Source of the DNA: Sepioteuthis lessoniana
Taxonomy: Eukaryota; Mollusca; Cephalopoda; Myopsida; Loliginidae
NCBI GenBank assembly: GCA_963585895.1
Contig: OY757934.1
Coordinates: 48,799,126 to 48,863,125 of the forward strand
Direction: 5' to 3'
DNA: 64,000 bases
Position numbers and translations under genes: made by a program. How positions within the stretch are numbered: position 1 is the stretch's first letter; each line of letters starts with the position of its first letter. The notes under the pieces are model-generated. The model did not search any database and had not been told where the DNA came from. It saw nothing but the letters and a program-made list of their open reading frames with translations. Positions 33,461-43,350 of the stretch are shown here, one piece after another.

Positions 33461-33542
33461 GCTGTGGTGGCCGAGTGGTTAAGGCGTTGGACTTGAAATC
33501 CAATGGGCGATGCCCGCGCAGGTTCGAATCCTGCCCGCAGCG
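33461..33542 (+). tRNA. tRNA-Ser-TGA: tRNA-Ser(UGA)
   Basis: 82 nt. Identical to gene 1 except GGGCGATGCCC in the variable arm. Its upstream 60 bp (ACTTTACGAGACACGGAAAT) recurs before the gene at 34590. Confidence 0.97.
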
Positions 33543-33654
33543 ATTATATACTTTTGATGTTAACCTTTTTTACTTAATGATGGAAATTTAGAAAAAACAG
33601 CATTAAATGATAACAATATAATATCTAGCGGATATTACTTGGTACACAGGTGGT

Positions 33655-33722
33655 TTAATATATTCACCCGGCAAACTAACCGGCGTTGTCGACGCAGGTT
33701 CGAATCTTAACTACGGTGTCGC
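33655..33722 (+). pseudogene. tRNA-Ser 3'-half relic
   Basis: GACGCAGGTTCGAATCTTAA then CTACGGTG retains the T loop and part of the acceptor. The 5' half is unrecognisable. Confidence 0.5.
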
Positions 33723-34035
33723 TTTTTTCCCTCAATAAGTTCCTGGGAGACGATACTGACAACGCAGTCTTAACTCCTACCAACAGTCTCGTTTTTTTAA
33801 ATGAGTTTATGGGATAATGATGATGATGATGATGATAACAATAATAATAATAATAGTAGTAGTAGTCATAGTAAAAAAAAACTGACTTGGAATAATTCAT
33901 CATCTATGCATTGAGATCAGTGTAATTGTTAAAGATCTTTTTTAGGCATAAATCAATAATATTAAATCTAACTGAATCAATCAATTTAGATAATTTAAGA
34001 TAATGAGTCCATATTTGACGTATAGCAAGCCATTT

Positions 34036-34117
34036 GCTGTGGTGGCCGAGTGGTTAAGGCGTTGGACTTGAAATCCAATGGGCAATGCCCGCGCAGGTTC
34101 GAATCCTGCCCCCAGCG
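34036..34117 (+). tRNA. tRNA-Ser-TGA: tRNA-Ser(UGA), one acceptor mismatch
   Basis: 82 nt. Anticodon TGA; variable and T arms intact. The 3' acceptor CCCCAGC leaves a U-C mismatch against GCTGTGG. Probably functional but beginning to diverge. A T run follows at 34126. Confidence 0.93.
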
Positions 34118-34589
34118 GTTACACTTTTTTTTAAATTTCGTAAACTTTTTGGAAGAAAGTCCAGATTGGCAGTTCGTCCGATACTTTTTGGACTTATGTT
34201 AATACGGAAAATAGCAGTACAGGCTCAAATGCAGATCACAGCGCTGGAAGCTACCACCTCCGGTCAACCCAACCAGAATTTGGTTCAAGCCTGTTTGGTA
34301 GCCCCCAAAAGGGCGCGTTTTATATTTCTTATATAAATACTATTCTATGAAAATTGACATGTAGTAGTCTGCTCTCTATCGCGTATTATAGATTCCGGAT
34401 TCAGGGAGGGGAGTCTTTGGCACCAGTCCTTCGTGCTCTCGGCGTATTTTTTATTAGGGGAATACTGAGTAGAATTCAGATTTAAAAAAAAAAAAATCGA
34501 CACAAAACAATAAAGTCGAGACTTTATGAGACACGGAAATTCAAAACCATAAGAAAAAATACTAAAAAGAAAAACGTGGTTGATCAGCA

Positions 34590-34671
34590 GCTGTGGTGGC
34601 CGAGTGGTTAAGGCGTTGGACTTGAAATCCAATGGGCGATGCCCGCGCAGGTTCGAATCCTGCCCGCAGCG
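34590..34671 (+). tRNA. tRNA-Ser-TGA: tRNA-Ser(UGA)
   Basis: 82 nt. Identical to the 33461 gene, including GGGCGATGCCC. About 70 bp before and 50 bp after are also similar, so the unit was duplicated with its flanks. Confidence 0.97.
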
Positions 34672-34753
34672 TATTTATTTTTTTAATGTTAGCCTTTATT
34701 ACGTAATGCTGAAAATTGATAAATAAATCTACGTATTATCAATGTTATTCGCA

Positions 34754-34835
34754 GCTGTGATGGCCGAGTGGTTAAGGCGTTGGACTTGAAATCCAATGGG
34801 CAATGCCCGCGCAGGTTCGAATCCTGCTCGCAGCG
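34754..34835 (+). tRNA. tRNA-Ser-TGA: tRNA-Ser(UGA), compensatory acceptor pair
   Basis: 82 nt. The acceptor is GCTGTGA at 5' and TCGCAGC at 3': position 7 changed from G-C to A-U, keeping the stem. Other arms as in gene 1. Only 82 bp after the previous tRNA. Confidence 0.95.
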
Positions 34836-34944
34836 TTAAAATTTTTTCATCGTAAAGAAAATGCTTCTTTATGTTTACTGAAAGACGGAACGAGTTATTA
34901 GTCATGTTTACATAATATTTATATGAAAATTTATGTGTGACCCG

Positions 34945-35020
34945 TCTGCTTTGAGTTTCGGGCTTTTATTCTCATTGTCTTGAGCTGCACAGGTAAAAAT
35001 CCTGTTGACGGCGTATTTTT
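34945..35020 (+). pseudogene. tRNA-Ser relic
   Basis: TCTTGAGCTG...CACAGGTAAAAATCCTGTTG then ACGGCG parallels the T arm and acceptor end of the array tRNAs; heavily mutated. Confidence 0.35.
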
Positions 35021-35329
35021 TAGTTTTCATATATTTAGGGATAAAAGAAAGTATAGGTCACTTATTATTAATTACATAAAATTTATATAATACTTCGTAA
35101 ACTTCATTGCTGAAAGACTAAATTATCTATTAGTCTAATAGGATTAGTCATATTTATATAAAATTTGCATGAAAGTCTCTGCGTGGAACGATGGTTGAAC
35201 ATTCGTTGTCTATTCCTGTGCAAAGGTTCGACTTATACTCTTTTTTTTTTTAAAGTTCAGAAATACTTCACAAAATTCAAGGAAAAAAGACGATGTTAAT
35301 CTTAATATTCATATAAAGGCTCTAGTTTA

Positions 35330-35400
35330 AGGCGGATGTGGTCAATGCATTTTTATTAAGCGGTCTCTGCACGCGATGGTTCGAATCCTACTCCCGCTGA
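35330..35400 (+). pseudogene. tRNA-Ser relic
   Basis: GCGGATGTGGTCAATGC, then CACGCGATGGTTCGAATCCT and ACTCCCGCTG. The B box is kept; the anticodon arm is lost. Confidence 0.5.
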
Positions 35401-35609
35401 TAATTAAAAAAAAAAAATTTATTTTAGATTTTATGTGGAGAATAATTCGTAAGTTTCTTAAAGACGAAACTAACAATTAGTGATCGCGCGCACGGACACT
35501 CACAGACACACACACACTCACACACACACACACACTCGTATTTATATGAATATATGGGGATATATCACTAATTGCTAGTCATGCCTTTTTCTCTAAAATT
35601 TTCGAATTA

Positions 35610-35650
35610 TGACGGGCATTTTTGCGCAGGTTCGAATTCTGCCCGCGGTA
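35610..35650 (+). pseudogene. tRNA-Ser 3'-end relic
   Basis: TTGCGCAGGTTCGAATTCTG then CCCGCGGT. Only the T arm and acceptor end remain. Confidence 0.55.
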
Positions 35651-35751
35651 ATTTTAATTTTAATTTTAATTTTAAGGGGTGAATAATAGATGAAAGACAA
35701 GACTGTCATATTTAAAAAAAAAAGAAATTCCAAAAAAGTGTGATTCATTTA

Positions 35752-35832
35752 GTTTCGGTGGCCAAGTCGTTAGGTTGGTGTATTTCAAATCTAATAAACA
35801 TTTACCGCAAAGGTTCCGGTCCTGCACACAGC
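35752..35832 (+). pseudogene. tRNA-Ser relic, full-length but mutated
   Basis: GTTTCGGTGGCCAAGTCGTT, the anticodon loop region GGTGTATTTCAAATCTAA and AAAGGTTCCGGTCCTGCACA then CAGC. About 80 nt in register with the intact genes; stems are broken. Confidence 0.6.
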
Positions 35833-35896
35833 ATATTTTTTTCATCATTAAAGGTAAAATTAAAAAAAAAATTACGTTATAATTTACATCATTAAT

Positions 35897-35970
35897 CCTA
35901 TAGTGGCCGAACGGTTAAGACATTGGACTCAAAATAAAATGATCATTGCACACACAAGTCCTGTCCGGAG
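35897..35970 (+). pseudogene. tRNA-Ser relic
   Basis: TAGTGGCCGAACGGTTAAGA and CATTGGACTCAAAA are near-intact A box and anticodon arm; the variable and T arms are degraded. Confidence 0.6.
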
Positions 35971-36054
35971 GGGAAAGTTTTTTACAAGATGTAAATGTTA
36001 TATAGCAGGATTCAGATTTCTCCCGATTTGCGATTTCATTCAAAAAACACACAC

Positions 36055-36545
36055 GTGGCTGGAGAAGGGTAGCATTCGACCGGATGTTAGCCTGACGGCT
36101 GTTGCCGAGACAATGAATAAAATGCGTCCTTGCGCAAGAGGCTGCGCGCAGGGCTTCCGGGTGAGAATGCAAGAAATTAATTGAATTTAACAAAATACCT
36201 TTTTTCAGCGCATCATAAATCTTCCTCTTACAAAAATTTCCCAGAACCGACTTGATCCAAAGGGTAGCTATTTAAGAAGCGAAGATCTGCAAAGTGGAGA
36301 CTGACCAGAAGGGTGGAAGGATAGAACACGCTACGGCCATAACAACTCCTCTGAACACATCACCTGCTGACTTGGCTACAACGCCACCCCGTTCACGACT
36401 ACTACTACCACCGAGATCATCTGGTACCCTTACCACCCTTATACCACCACATCCACCAAGTGAATTCCTTAACTTACAACATACGTGACCGTGCATGAAC
36501 CCTGGCTTCACACACACACATCGATTCACTCTTTCACTTGATATT
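36055..36545. other. GC-richer unassigned block
   Basis: Less AT-rich than its surroundings, with a Thr/Pro-rich open frame at 36294-36488 that I do not accept as a gene. It could be a fragment of an unidentified element inserted in the tRNA relic tail. Confidence 0.25.
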
Positions 36546-36844
36546 GTAAGCTACAAAATCTGTACAGTTGATTCTTCGCTTTATCGCCTTGTTTTTCCTT
36601 CCTTTAATATAATTGTTTAAAACTTTCAACCTGTGTTTGTCTTTTCCTTGCCACCATACGCTAAATATAACATAAATTGTTGAAGAGCTTACTTTAGAGG
36701 AGTTCTTAACCACTTAAAATTTAAAGTCGAGTTCCTGCTAATGTTCAGATCCCATCGGTCGCAATTTGTAAAATTTACAGAAAGACATACAAATTAAACT
36801 TCATGTAAAATTTACGTCAAAGAGACGGATTATATCGAACTGTG

Positions 36845-36915
36845 TAAGCTGAAAGGTTGAGACGACGAACTTGAAATATAATGGGTGATACCAGCTGCGG
36901 ATAATTCTCGAATCA
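36845..36915 (+). pseudogene. tRNA-Ser relic
   Basis: AGCTGAAAGGTTGAGACGAC and GAACTTGAAATATAATGGGT keep the anticodon-loop register (CTTGAAA). Confidence 0.45.
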
Positions 36916-36988
36916 TGATGAGAAAATTTATAAATAATGAAATAAATTTACTTAAAATTTCATATTTTTTTGGCAATGATTCTTTACT

Positions 36989-37053
36989 GTTGAAGGCGTT
37001 AGAATTAAAATCCGATCAATATTCGCTTCGCAGGTTCGAATCCTTCACCAAAT
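36989..37053 (+). pseudogene. tRNA-Ser relic
   Basis: TGAAGGCGTTAGAATTAAAA and CGCAGGTTCGAATCCTTCAC. The T arm is good; the D arm is missing. Confidence 0.55.
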
Positions 37054-37174
37054 GATGCTTTTTTTAAAAACCAGATTTTGAAAAAAATATTTGAGAATAC
37101 TTCCTAAATTTTATGAAAAAGAACTGAAACGGACTATAAGTCATATTTATTTGCTTAAAGCAGCATAACTGAGA

Positions 37175-37248
37175 GCTGTGGTGGCCGAGTGGTTAAGGCG
37201 TTGGATTTGAAATCTAATGACCGGGCATATTCGAATACTGCCTACAAG
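37175..37248 (+). pseudogene. tRNA-Ser(UGA) pseudogene
   Basis: The 5' half is intact (GCTGTGGTGGCCGAGTGG, loop TTTGAAA). The variable arm is shortened, T stem GCATA/ACTGC is broken and the acceptor 3' end reads CTACAAG, so it cannot fold as a functional Ser tRNA. Confidence 0.8.
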
Positions 37249-37439
37249 GGTAAAACTGTTTAAGGAAGCATAGTTTGTCAACTTTGTTGAAAACACTTGA
37301 TTTGGGTTACTAGTCATATTTACATATTGAAGAAAAAAGAAAGAGCTCATCCCTATGCATCTGTGGTTCCCAAATGGTTTAAGCAGCGGTATTGTAATGC
37401 TGTTTTCTTCTCTCGAGCATGTTGGAATGTTTCGTTGGA

Positions 37440-37905
37440 CGTTTGTGGGTATTAACTAAAAATTCAAAAAATGTCACAGTTTAACTGGGAGTGAAACCCG
37501 CGCATGTCTGAAAACATGAGCTTCCTGGCACCAAAGAGAAATTCTTTCTCAATAAGCAGTGACCACTTCGATTGGAAGGACCTATTGCTTTCTGTTTGTT
37601 GTGGTGAAGAGCACGTGACTGCTGAGTCACGGCTTAGCAGCTCGTTGGCTCTCCTACCAGTAGCGGCTTGTGCTGAACCTTCCTACCTGACACATGAAAC
37701 TTTAAACTCACAACTCACCAAAAATGACTCGAATATATTTCAACTCCTTGCCTGGGAGACGTGACTATTTCTACTGGTACAGAAAAACACTTTCACCACA
37801 GAATAATCGTGAACCCCAAAATAAAGTTTGAGTATAAAAATATTCTTGTCTTTTTCCTTCTGCCCTTCCCACAGACAAAAGAAGACAGCAAACGGGGGAA
37901 GAAGA
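37440..37905 (+). repeat. REP4 copy (LTR-like)
   Basis: Shared with 41530-41930 and 50400-50800: CACCAAAGAGAAATTCTTTC, CTGGTACAGAAAAACAC, an AATAAA (37819), then a pyrimidine-rich end TTTTTCCTTCTGCCCTTCCC. The layout (poly(A) signal near a pyrimidine-rich 3' end) resembles an LTR R-U5. No primer site found. Confidence 0.45.
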
Positions 37906-37909
37906 AAAA

Positions 37910-38082
37910 GGAGTCAATAGTAGCACTATTTTTCCTAATAGTGTTACTATTTAATCCTGAGCTGATCGTGGAATAAGGGATTTTACACCTTTCCCAATGG
38001 TATTAGTTCAAAAGTCAAAGTCATAGCATGACTGAACTCACTACGATATTGCAGTCTAACGCATTAGCCACTCGGACTCCCT
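37910..38082 (-). mobile_element. SINE-B, tail lost
   Basis: Reverse: CTATTTAATCCTGAGCTGAT, ACACCTTTCCCAATGGTATT, the B-box complement near 38035, then CGCATTAGCCACTCGGA, the head. Confidence 0.65.
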
Positions 38083-38210
38083 CTTATTGTTAACAGAAAA
38101 CAGAGTAAAGTTTAGCGAAGACGAAGATTGGATATTAATCATATTTATATGAAATATCCATGTAGCAGAAAGGACTTCGTATTTTTGTTTGGTGCGTAAA
38201 TTAATTTGAC

Positions 38211-38732
38211 TGTTATGGTCGTCGCATATTTTCACCCAATGAGGGTGACTTTTCCTATTCAGCCCGAACCATTTTCCCGGAAAACATAAAAATGGCGAAA
38301 GCCCGCCAAACTACCTCTTCCTCCGAACATTTCGAGCAGGACGGACGTACTTTTTGTCCGCTCCCTTCATAGCAGCGGAATCACAGCATCATGAGGAAAA
38401 CCGTCTAATTTATGGACCTTCTGAGTTTACCTTCTTAGACCAAGGGTTCCCAGTTGAATATGAATTAGATACATGTAATCCGCCATTTTCAGGAACACTT
38501 TTATGTCGCTTCTAACTTTTGCTATGTCTACAACGACGCACATTCCGCTCTGGAATTTAGCTGTTATAATTCCTTCTCAACTCAATAACTATTTCCTTCC
38601 TCCCTTCCTACGAGACTTGCAGCATAAAAGTACCCTTTATTCCTGCTGCCATTAAACCTTCTTGAAAACCTTACGGTATCTTCGTTCTTCTCCTTTATTT
38701 TCCTTCGGATATAGCGAGGAGGTAACGTAACA
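38211..38732 (+). mobile_element. LTR of a Ty3/gypsy-type element
   Basis: Begins TGTTA and ends TAACA (inverted TG...CA termini). Contains a CATAAAAGTACC TATA-like box (38623) and GTATCTTCGTTCTTC near the 3' end. Seventeen nt later comes a tRNA-Trp-like primer site. A related, longer copy lies reversed at 26742-27458. Internal genes are absent. Confidence 0.72.
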
Positions 38733-38749
38733 ATTTTCCTAGCTAAGAA

Positions 38750-38769
38750 TGGTGACCCTGACGTGATCC
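38750..38769 (+). promoter_or_regulatory. Primer-binding site, tRNA-Trp type
   Basis: TGGTGACCCTGACGTGATCC is complementary to the CCA-tailed 3' end of animal tRNA-Trp with one mismatch. tRNA-Trp priming is known for CsRn1-like Ty3/gypsy elements. Confidence 0.6.
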
Positions 38770-38839
38770 ATTTTTACGAAGTTCTTTCTGCTACATACAT
38801 AAACGCACATGTGGGAGTTGCTAGGAGAACGTCGCTTAT

Positions 38840-39102
38840 GAGTAAAGAAAGCAAAGTTGGCGACCTAAGTCTAAGGTGATCCGAAGACTCCCTTTTCAAT
38901 AGCTACTACACCGAGGTGTAGGGGAGGGCGGTACTCTATTCCCTGGATTCCTCCATTTTACCCTTGATCCGTACCTTATAATGCTGAGTGTTATGCAAGG
39001 CTACATCAAATACCATTTTTTAAGTCTTTGGTATGACTCGACCTGGGATTGAACCCTAATCTCCCGGACTATTGGCGAACACTCTACTCGTTAGGTCAGA
39101 GC
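38840..39102 (-). mobile_element. SINE-A copy
   Basis: Reverse SINE-A: GCAAAGTTGGCGACCTAAGT, ATTGAACCCTAATCTCCCGG, GCGAACACTCTACTCGTTAG. It has replaced sequence downstream of the LTR leader. Confidence 0.87.
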
Positions 39103-39314
39103 CCCGATTATAAGTTATCTTTATTTTACCAACGGCTGCCTCCATGTCTCTGTCTTTCTCGAATGGTTTGTATGAAAAGAGGCAAAAGAATATCTTATAG
39201 TCGAAAGACGAGATTGACTCTTAGTTTTATTTATAGAGAATTTATTTCTAATTTCTATGCGCCCGTAATATCCGAGTCATTAACTATTAAGTTTTATTAC
39301 ATTGAAATACAATA

Positions 39315-39607
39315 TTTGGCGCTGCCCGTGGTGTAATAGTTATCGTCGCAGGAATTGGACGCGGCGACACGAGTTCAAATCCTGGACTGATTGCATTTCA
39401 CATAGCACTAATACCCTTGGGAAAGGTATGAATCCAATTATTCTCTTTCCAGCTATGGGTAAATAGTAGGGCAGACTAGGTTCTTCAGCCTTGGTGAGGC
39501 AACTAGTCTAGGAGAAGGAAAACTCTGAATTCAAACCTGTTAAACTCCGCTTAAAAAAATTGACCTTGTGTCATATCCTGCCTGAGCGGAGGGGTTGGGT
39601 AAATATG
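39315..39607 (+). mobile_element. SINE-C with 19-bp target duplication
   Basis: Full SINE-C. ATTACATTGAAATACAATA at 39296-39314 and 39608-39626. Confidence 0.94.
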
Positions 39608-39855
39608 ATTACATTGAAATACAATAACAGCATTTTTATGAATATAATTTTGTATAGCAAAGAAAGACAACAACGCTGATCTATAAAAATATAATCAACT
39701 TCTTTTCTTTTCTGTTTTATTACCCCAAATATACAGACTGGTAAAGTAAGAGAGGGTCGAAAACAGCTGAGATGCACACAAATAAGGGCGGACTATGAAA
39801 CCTTTTAGCCTTTCTACCCTTCGGGTTGAAATCTCCGTGATTATATAATATTCCA

Positions 39856-40131
39856 GGTAATGGTTATCGTCGTAGGAAATGGACACGGCGACACGAGTCA
39901 AATCCTGGACGAGACTGATTGCATTTCACATTGCATTAATACCCTTGGGAAAGGTATGAATCCAATTATTTCCCCTCCAGCTATGGGTAAAATAGTAGGG
40001 CAGACTAGGTTCTTAAGCTTTGGTGAGGCAACTAGTCTAGGAGAAGGAAAACTCTGAATTCAAACCTGTTAAACTCCGCTTGAAAATTGACCTTGTGTCA
40101 TATCCTGCCCGAGCGGAGGGGTTAGTGAATA
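39856..40131 (+). mobile_element. SINE-C, 5' truncated
   Basis: Starts at GGTAATGGTTATCGTCGTAG, with central block AATACCCTTGGGAAAGGTAT and the end GGAGGGGTTAGTGAATATGA. Confidence 0.88.
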
Positions 40132-40529
40132 TGATAAACATAACTGTTTTAACCGGAGACTTTGGAAATGAGTAAACTGTCTGCAAGATGGGTCCCAAAA
40201 ATGCTGACCACAGAGCACCAGCTGAAAAGGGTTGACATTTCCAGGACACTTCTGACTCGCTTCCAAGTTAACCCTAAGAATTTTCACTGTTGATTCGGAA
40301 CTCAAAATAAAACCTGGGTTCACTACTGCGAACCTGAATCAAAGAAAACAAAGTAAATACTCTAGTTCTTCACTCCGAAGAAGTTCAAGCAAGCAGCATC
40401 TATTGATAAGGTGATTGGTTCAGTTTTTTAAAAAAATTTTTTTATAGGTGTTATTATGATAGACTACCTGAAAAAAAGGAAAATGACCTGTGTAAATAGA
40501 AAGAGGATGAATAAAAAATTGAGACACAA

Positions 40530-40930
40530 TAAAAAGTGAACGAATGTGCGTTTATAGAAGGCACGTACGTATGTGCGAAGTTTCTTAGAGATATGGAAGT
40601 TTGTGAGAGATTTACATATTTGAGAAAAGTTTCTTTAGTTGTTGGGTGTAGTAGAATTATTAGACATGCATTGAAGTATGAAAATAAGTTTACGGTATTG
40701 TATCATATGAACTATTATTTAGTGTTTAATACGCCCAAGTTACATTGGGTAAAGACATCACTTCCTTTGAGGAATGGGAAAAGGTTCTTACTTCTTAGCC
40801 ATTCTATGAAAAAAGAAAATGAGGTGTACGCTTCTTTTTTTAATAGTAGTCTCTATTGTCAATGTGTCGGCATCTAGTGGTCATTAGTTCATTCTTCGAC
40901 AATTCCACAACATAATTAATCAATGTGTAC
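40530..40930 (+). repeat. REP3 (LTR-like) copy
   Basis: Shares AGATATGGAAGTTTGTGAGA and CATATTTGAGA with 22.54 kb and GCATCTAGTGGTCATTAG with 23.0 kb. Class unproven. Confidence 0.45.
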
Positions 40931-40934
40931 ATGT

Positions 40935-41525
40935 TATGTTAATCCAAAAATGATATAAAAAAAACCTTTGATTACATCACTTTGTTTAAAGATATCAAAT
41001 AAATTTTTAACCGTCTACACTCGTGTACAAGTCGCTCTCAAGTATTGACTGACCCTTTATTTATGGTCACGAAATCATTGCTTTATGAAATTAATTTTTG
41101 AAACTAAAGATTGCTCCTAATCCTTTCCATTATGTTTCACTTTCAATATTACATAATTATCTCCTTTGCATATGTAAACCTCAAATTTTTTGGCTTGAAG
41201 CCAGGTCTTCATAATTCGACTAATACACGAGTATGTCGTAACCAGTTGGAACTTCCAATCGGAAGCGATCATCTCGACTGTCATCGCTCATATAACAAAA
41301 AACAAACTGAAATCACGACTGGTCTCACCCCCCCACTTCCTTGACAAACGAGAGAAAGAAAAATGTAAAGAAACATAACCCAACCAAACCAGATTCTACA
41401 GTAGGGTGCGTAATTTTTACTGGTCTCTTGAGAAGGCTGGAGAAGGGCCACACTTGATGGCTGCAGGTTTGTTAGGATTGCCCAAAAAATAAAGAAAGAC
41501 AATAACATAAAAAAATTAAATTTAT
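40935..41525. other. Intergenic, nothing recognised
   Basis: No motif or repeat family identified. Confidence 0.3.
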
Positions 41526-41529
41526 AAAT

Positions 41530-41930
41530 GCAAAAGTAAGAGTTTCTCAGGAGGCCTCTGACATGAAGCGAAATCGGTGCATGCCTAAAAAGAGGAACTT
41601 CCTTGCGCCAAAGAGAAACTCTTTCAAAGAAACCTTTACATCAACTAAGGCAGACGCACCTTTTTCTCTTGCCTACAAGTAGGAACACTCGTGCGCTGTG
41701 TCTCCTGTTTGTAGCAGCCTCTGTTAAACCTACCCACTGAATACAAAGACACATGGTGAACCCTCAAATTTACAATTTGCCAAAAATGAATTCCATGATA
41801 TTCTTCAAACTCCTTGACTGGGGGAGCACGGTGATTTCTACTGGTTCAGTTGTAAATCCACCCTCCAATGAATCTAAAGGTATCCCTCTCTTTTTCCTTT
41901 TCCGTCCTTGATTCCTTTACAGCTTCGACA
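41530..41930 (+). repeat. REP4 copy (LTR-like)
   Basis: GCGCCAAAGAGAAACTCTTT, TTTGCCAAAAATGAATTCCA, TTTCTACTGGTTCAG and the end TCTCTTTTTCCTTTTCCGTC align with 37.5-37.9 kb. Confidence 0.45.
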
Positions 41931-42203
41931 GACAATAAGATAACGTGACTGGAGTAAGAAAATAAAAGGAATCTGATACAAACTTTAGAATTTCCCAACA
42001 ACAATGTACACATATCCGAAAAACCTTCCATGTGCCCCATTGGTTCGCAACTCCTGGCTTAGAGAAAGTAAACGTTCGTTCACGATTTGACGAGATGTAG
42101 AATTTCCGTTGTTGCATTTATTCAATTTGATGAACTGTTAAACACAGCGATGATAAATGACGTTAGTGGGAAAGGAACAAATATCTAAGTCATTTCAGAA
42201 GTA

Positions 42204-42640
42204 CAGGGTGTCTCAAAATAGATGTAACCCATGAATTTGATAATGATTTATTACCTAGACAAGCGCTATGGCGGTTATTTGGAACATACTTTTAAAAAAA
42301 TTCATCCTTTGAGCTAGAGTCATCAAATCAATAGTTTTTTTTAAATTGCTATAATATCAGCTTCAAGGACATGCAATCTTTTTTTGAGTTTCTTGTCTCA
42401 GGATTAAATCATTATGATATAAATAAGTTGAATCTTTCTTGAGACAGTTTTGAATGATTTTTGTCTCCAAATAAGTAGTGATGCAAAATATTGTTCTTCT
42501 CTTGTTCAAGGCATTGGGATCGAGGATTAATAGTTGTTATAGTATACTATTTTCAAATCTGAAACACTAAAGAAAACAACATTATTATTATTAGAGGTTA
42601 TCAGCAGTCGCATGGGTCCCATGTATATTGAGACACTCTG
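42204..42640. mobile_element. MITE-2 (437 bp, TA-flanked)
   Basis: CAGGGTGTCTCAAAATAGAT at left, complement of CATGTATATTGAGACACTCTG at right (about 30 bp with mismatches); TA at 42202-42203 and 42641-42642. No coding sequence. Likely mariner-mobilised. Confidence 0.85.
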
Positions 42641-42660
42641 TATGTATCATTTTAAGTTTG

Positions 42661-42893
42661 CTTTATTTGTTTAATGGCATATCAACCTTTGTGGGTTATT
42701 CAATACCAAGTCTATTCTTGTAGAAGAACGGTTGTGGAAATATTTTCCCTATAGCTGGAGGGGAAGGAATAAAGGAGATTTAAACTTTCCTAAAGGTTTT
42801 AGTCCAGAAGTGAACGTAATAGTGCGACTGGAGTTCGAACTCACTTAATACAACGTGGTCGACCAGTACGTTTGCCACTACGCTACGGGAACT
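42661..42893 (-). mobile_element. SINE-B copy
   Basis: Reverse tail ATGGCATATCAACCTTTGTG, CTTTCCTAAAGGTTTTAGTC, GGAGTTCGAACTC, GCCACTACGCTACGGGA. Confidence 0.82.
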
Positions 42894-42899
42894 TCCTGT

Positions 42900-43309
42900 T
42901 TTTCATTTTTGACTAAGAAATATAATGTCTCTTTAAAGTAACATTTTGACTCATCTTGATTTTTCGATTCGATTTGAAAATGGATCGAAGGCCTTAATGA
43001 GCTTTCATAGAATTTATCAAGGTAATTAGCTCGATGAGAACTGCAAAAGTTAATGCGTGCCATTTTGAACAATTCCTGGAAGGAGAACCCCACAAAACTG
43101 CAGTTGTATTGCCACTTACCTCCAGTCTCATAAAACATCCAAGTAAGACGAACAAAACATGATGGGATGTATAAGCAAACTCTTAAGCGACGTTCTCTAA
43201 TGGACTCCTACATACGTCTTCACCAGAAAAAAACATTTATTAGCTCTGTACGGACACTAAATGCTTTCTAGAGGACTTAATTAAAGCGATAGATGATAGG
43301 GACTGAGAA

Positions 43310-43350
<41 letters not shown>

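Larger units (their letters stand above)
30409..37430 (+). other. tRNA-Ser tandem array (6 intact, about 9 relics)
   Basis: All members are on the plus strand. Spacing is irregular at left and tighter at right. A recurring spacer motif (GAAAGACGAAACTAA-like, then ATTAGTCATATTTATAT and AAAATTTATATGAAAG) appears near 34880, 35110, 35450, 37120, 37300 and 38130, showing that the tail arose from a repeated tRNA-plus-spacer unit. Confidence 0.8.

Noticed and set aside
36294-36488. Thr/Pro-rich open frame
   Set aside because: Composition only; no homologue recognised, no splice signals or start context. Left as an unassigned block.
38732-38750. LTR directly abutting its primer site
   Set aside because: There are 17 nt between the TAACA end and the primer site, more than usual, so the exact LTR end remains open although the pairing to tRNA-Trp is good.
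39049-41344. Several 70-113 codon open frames
   Set aside because: They overlap SINEs or AT-rich sequence, start at non-ATG codons in part, and show no domain.
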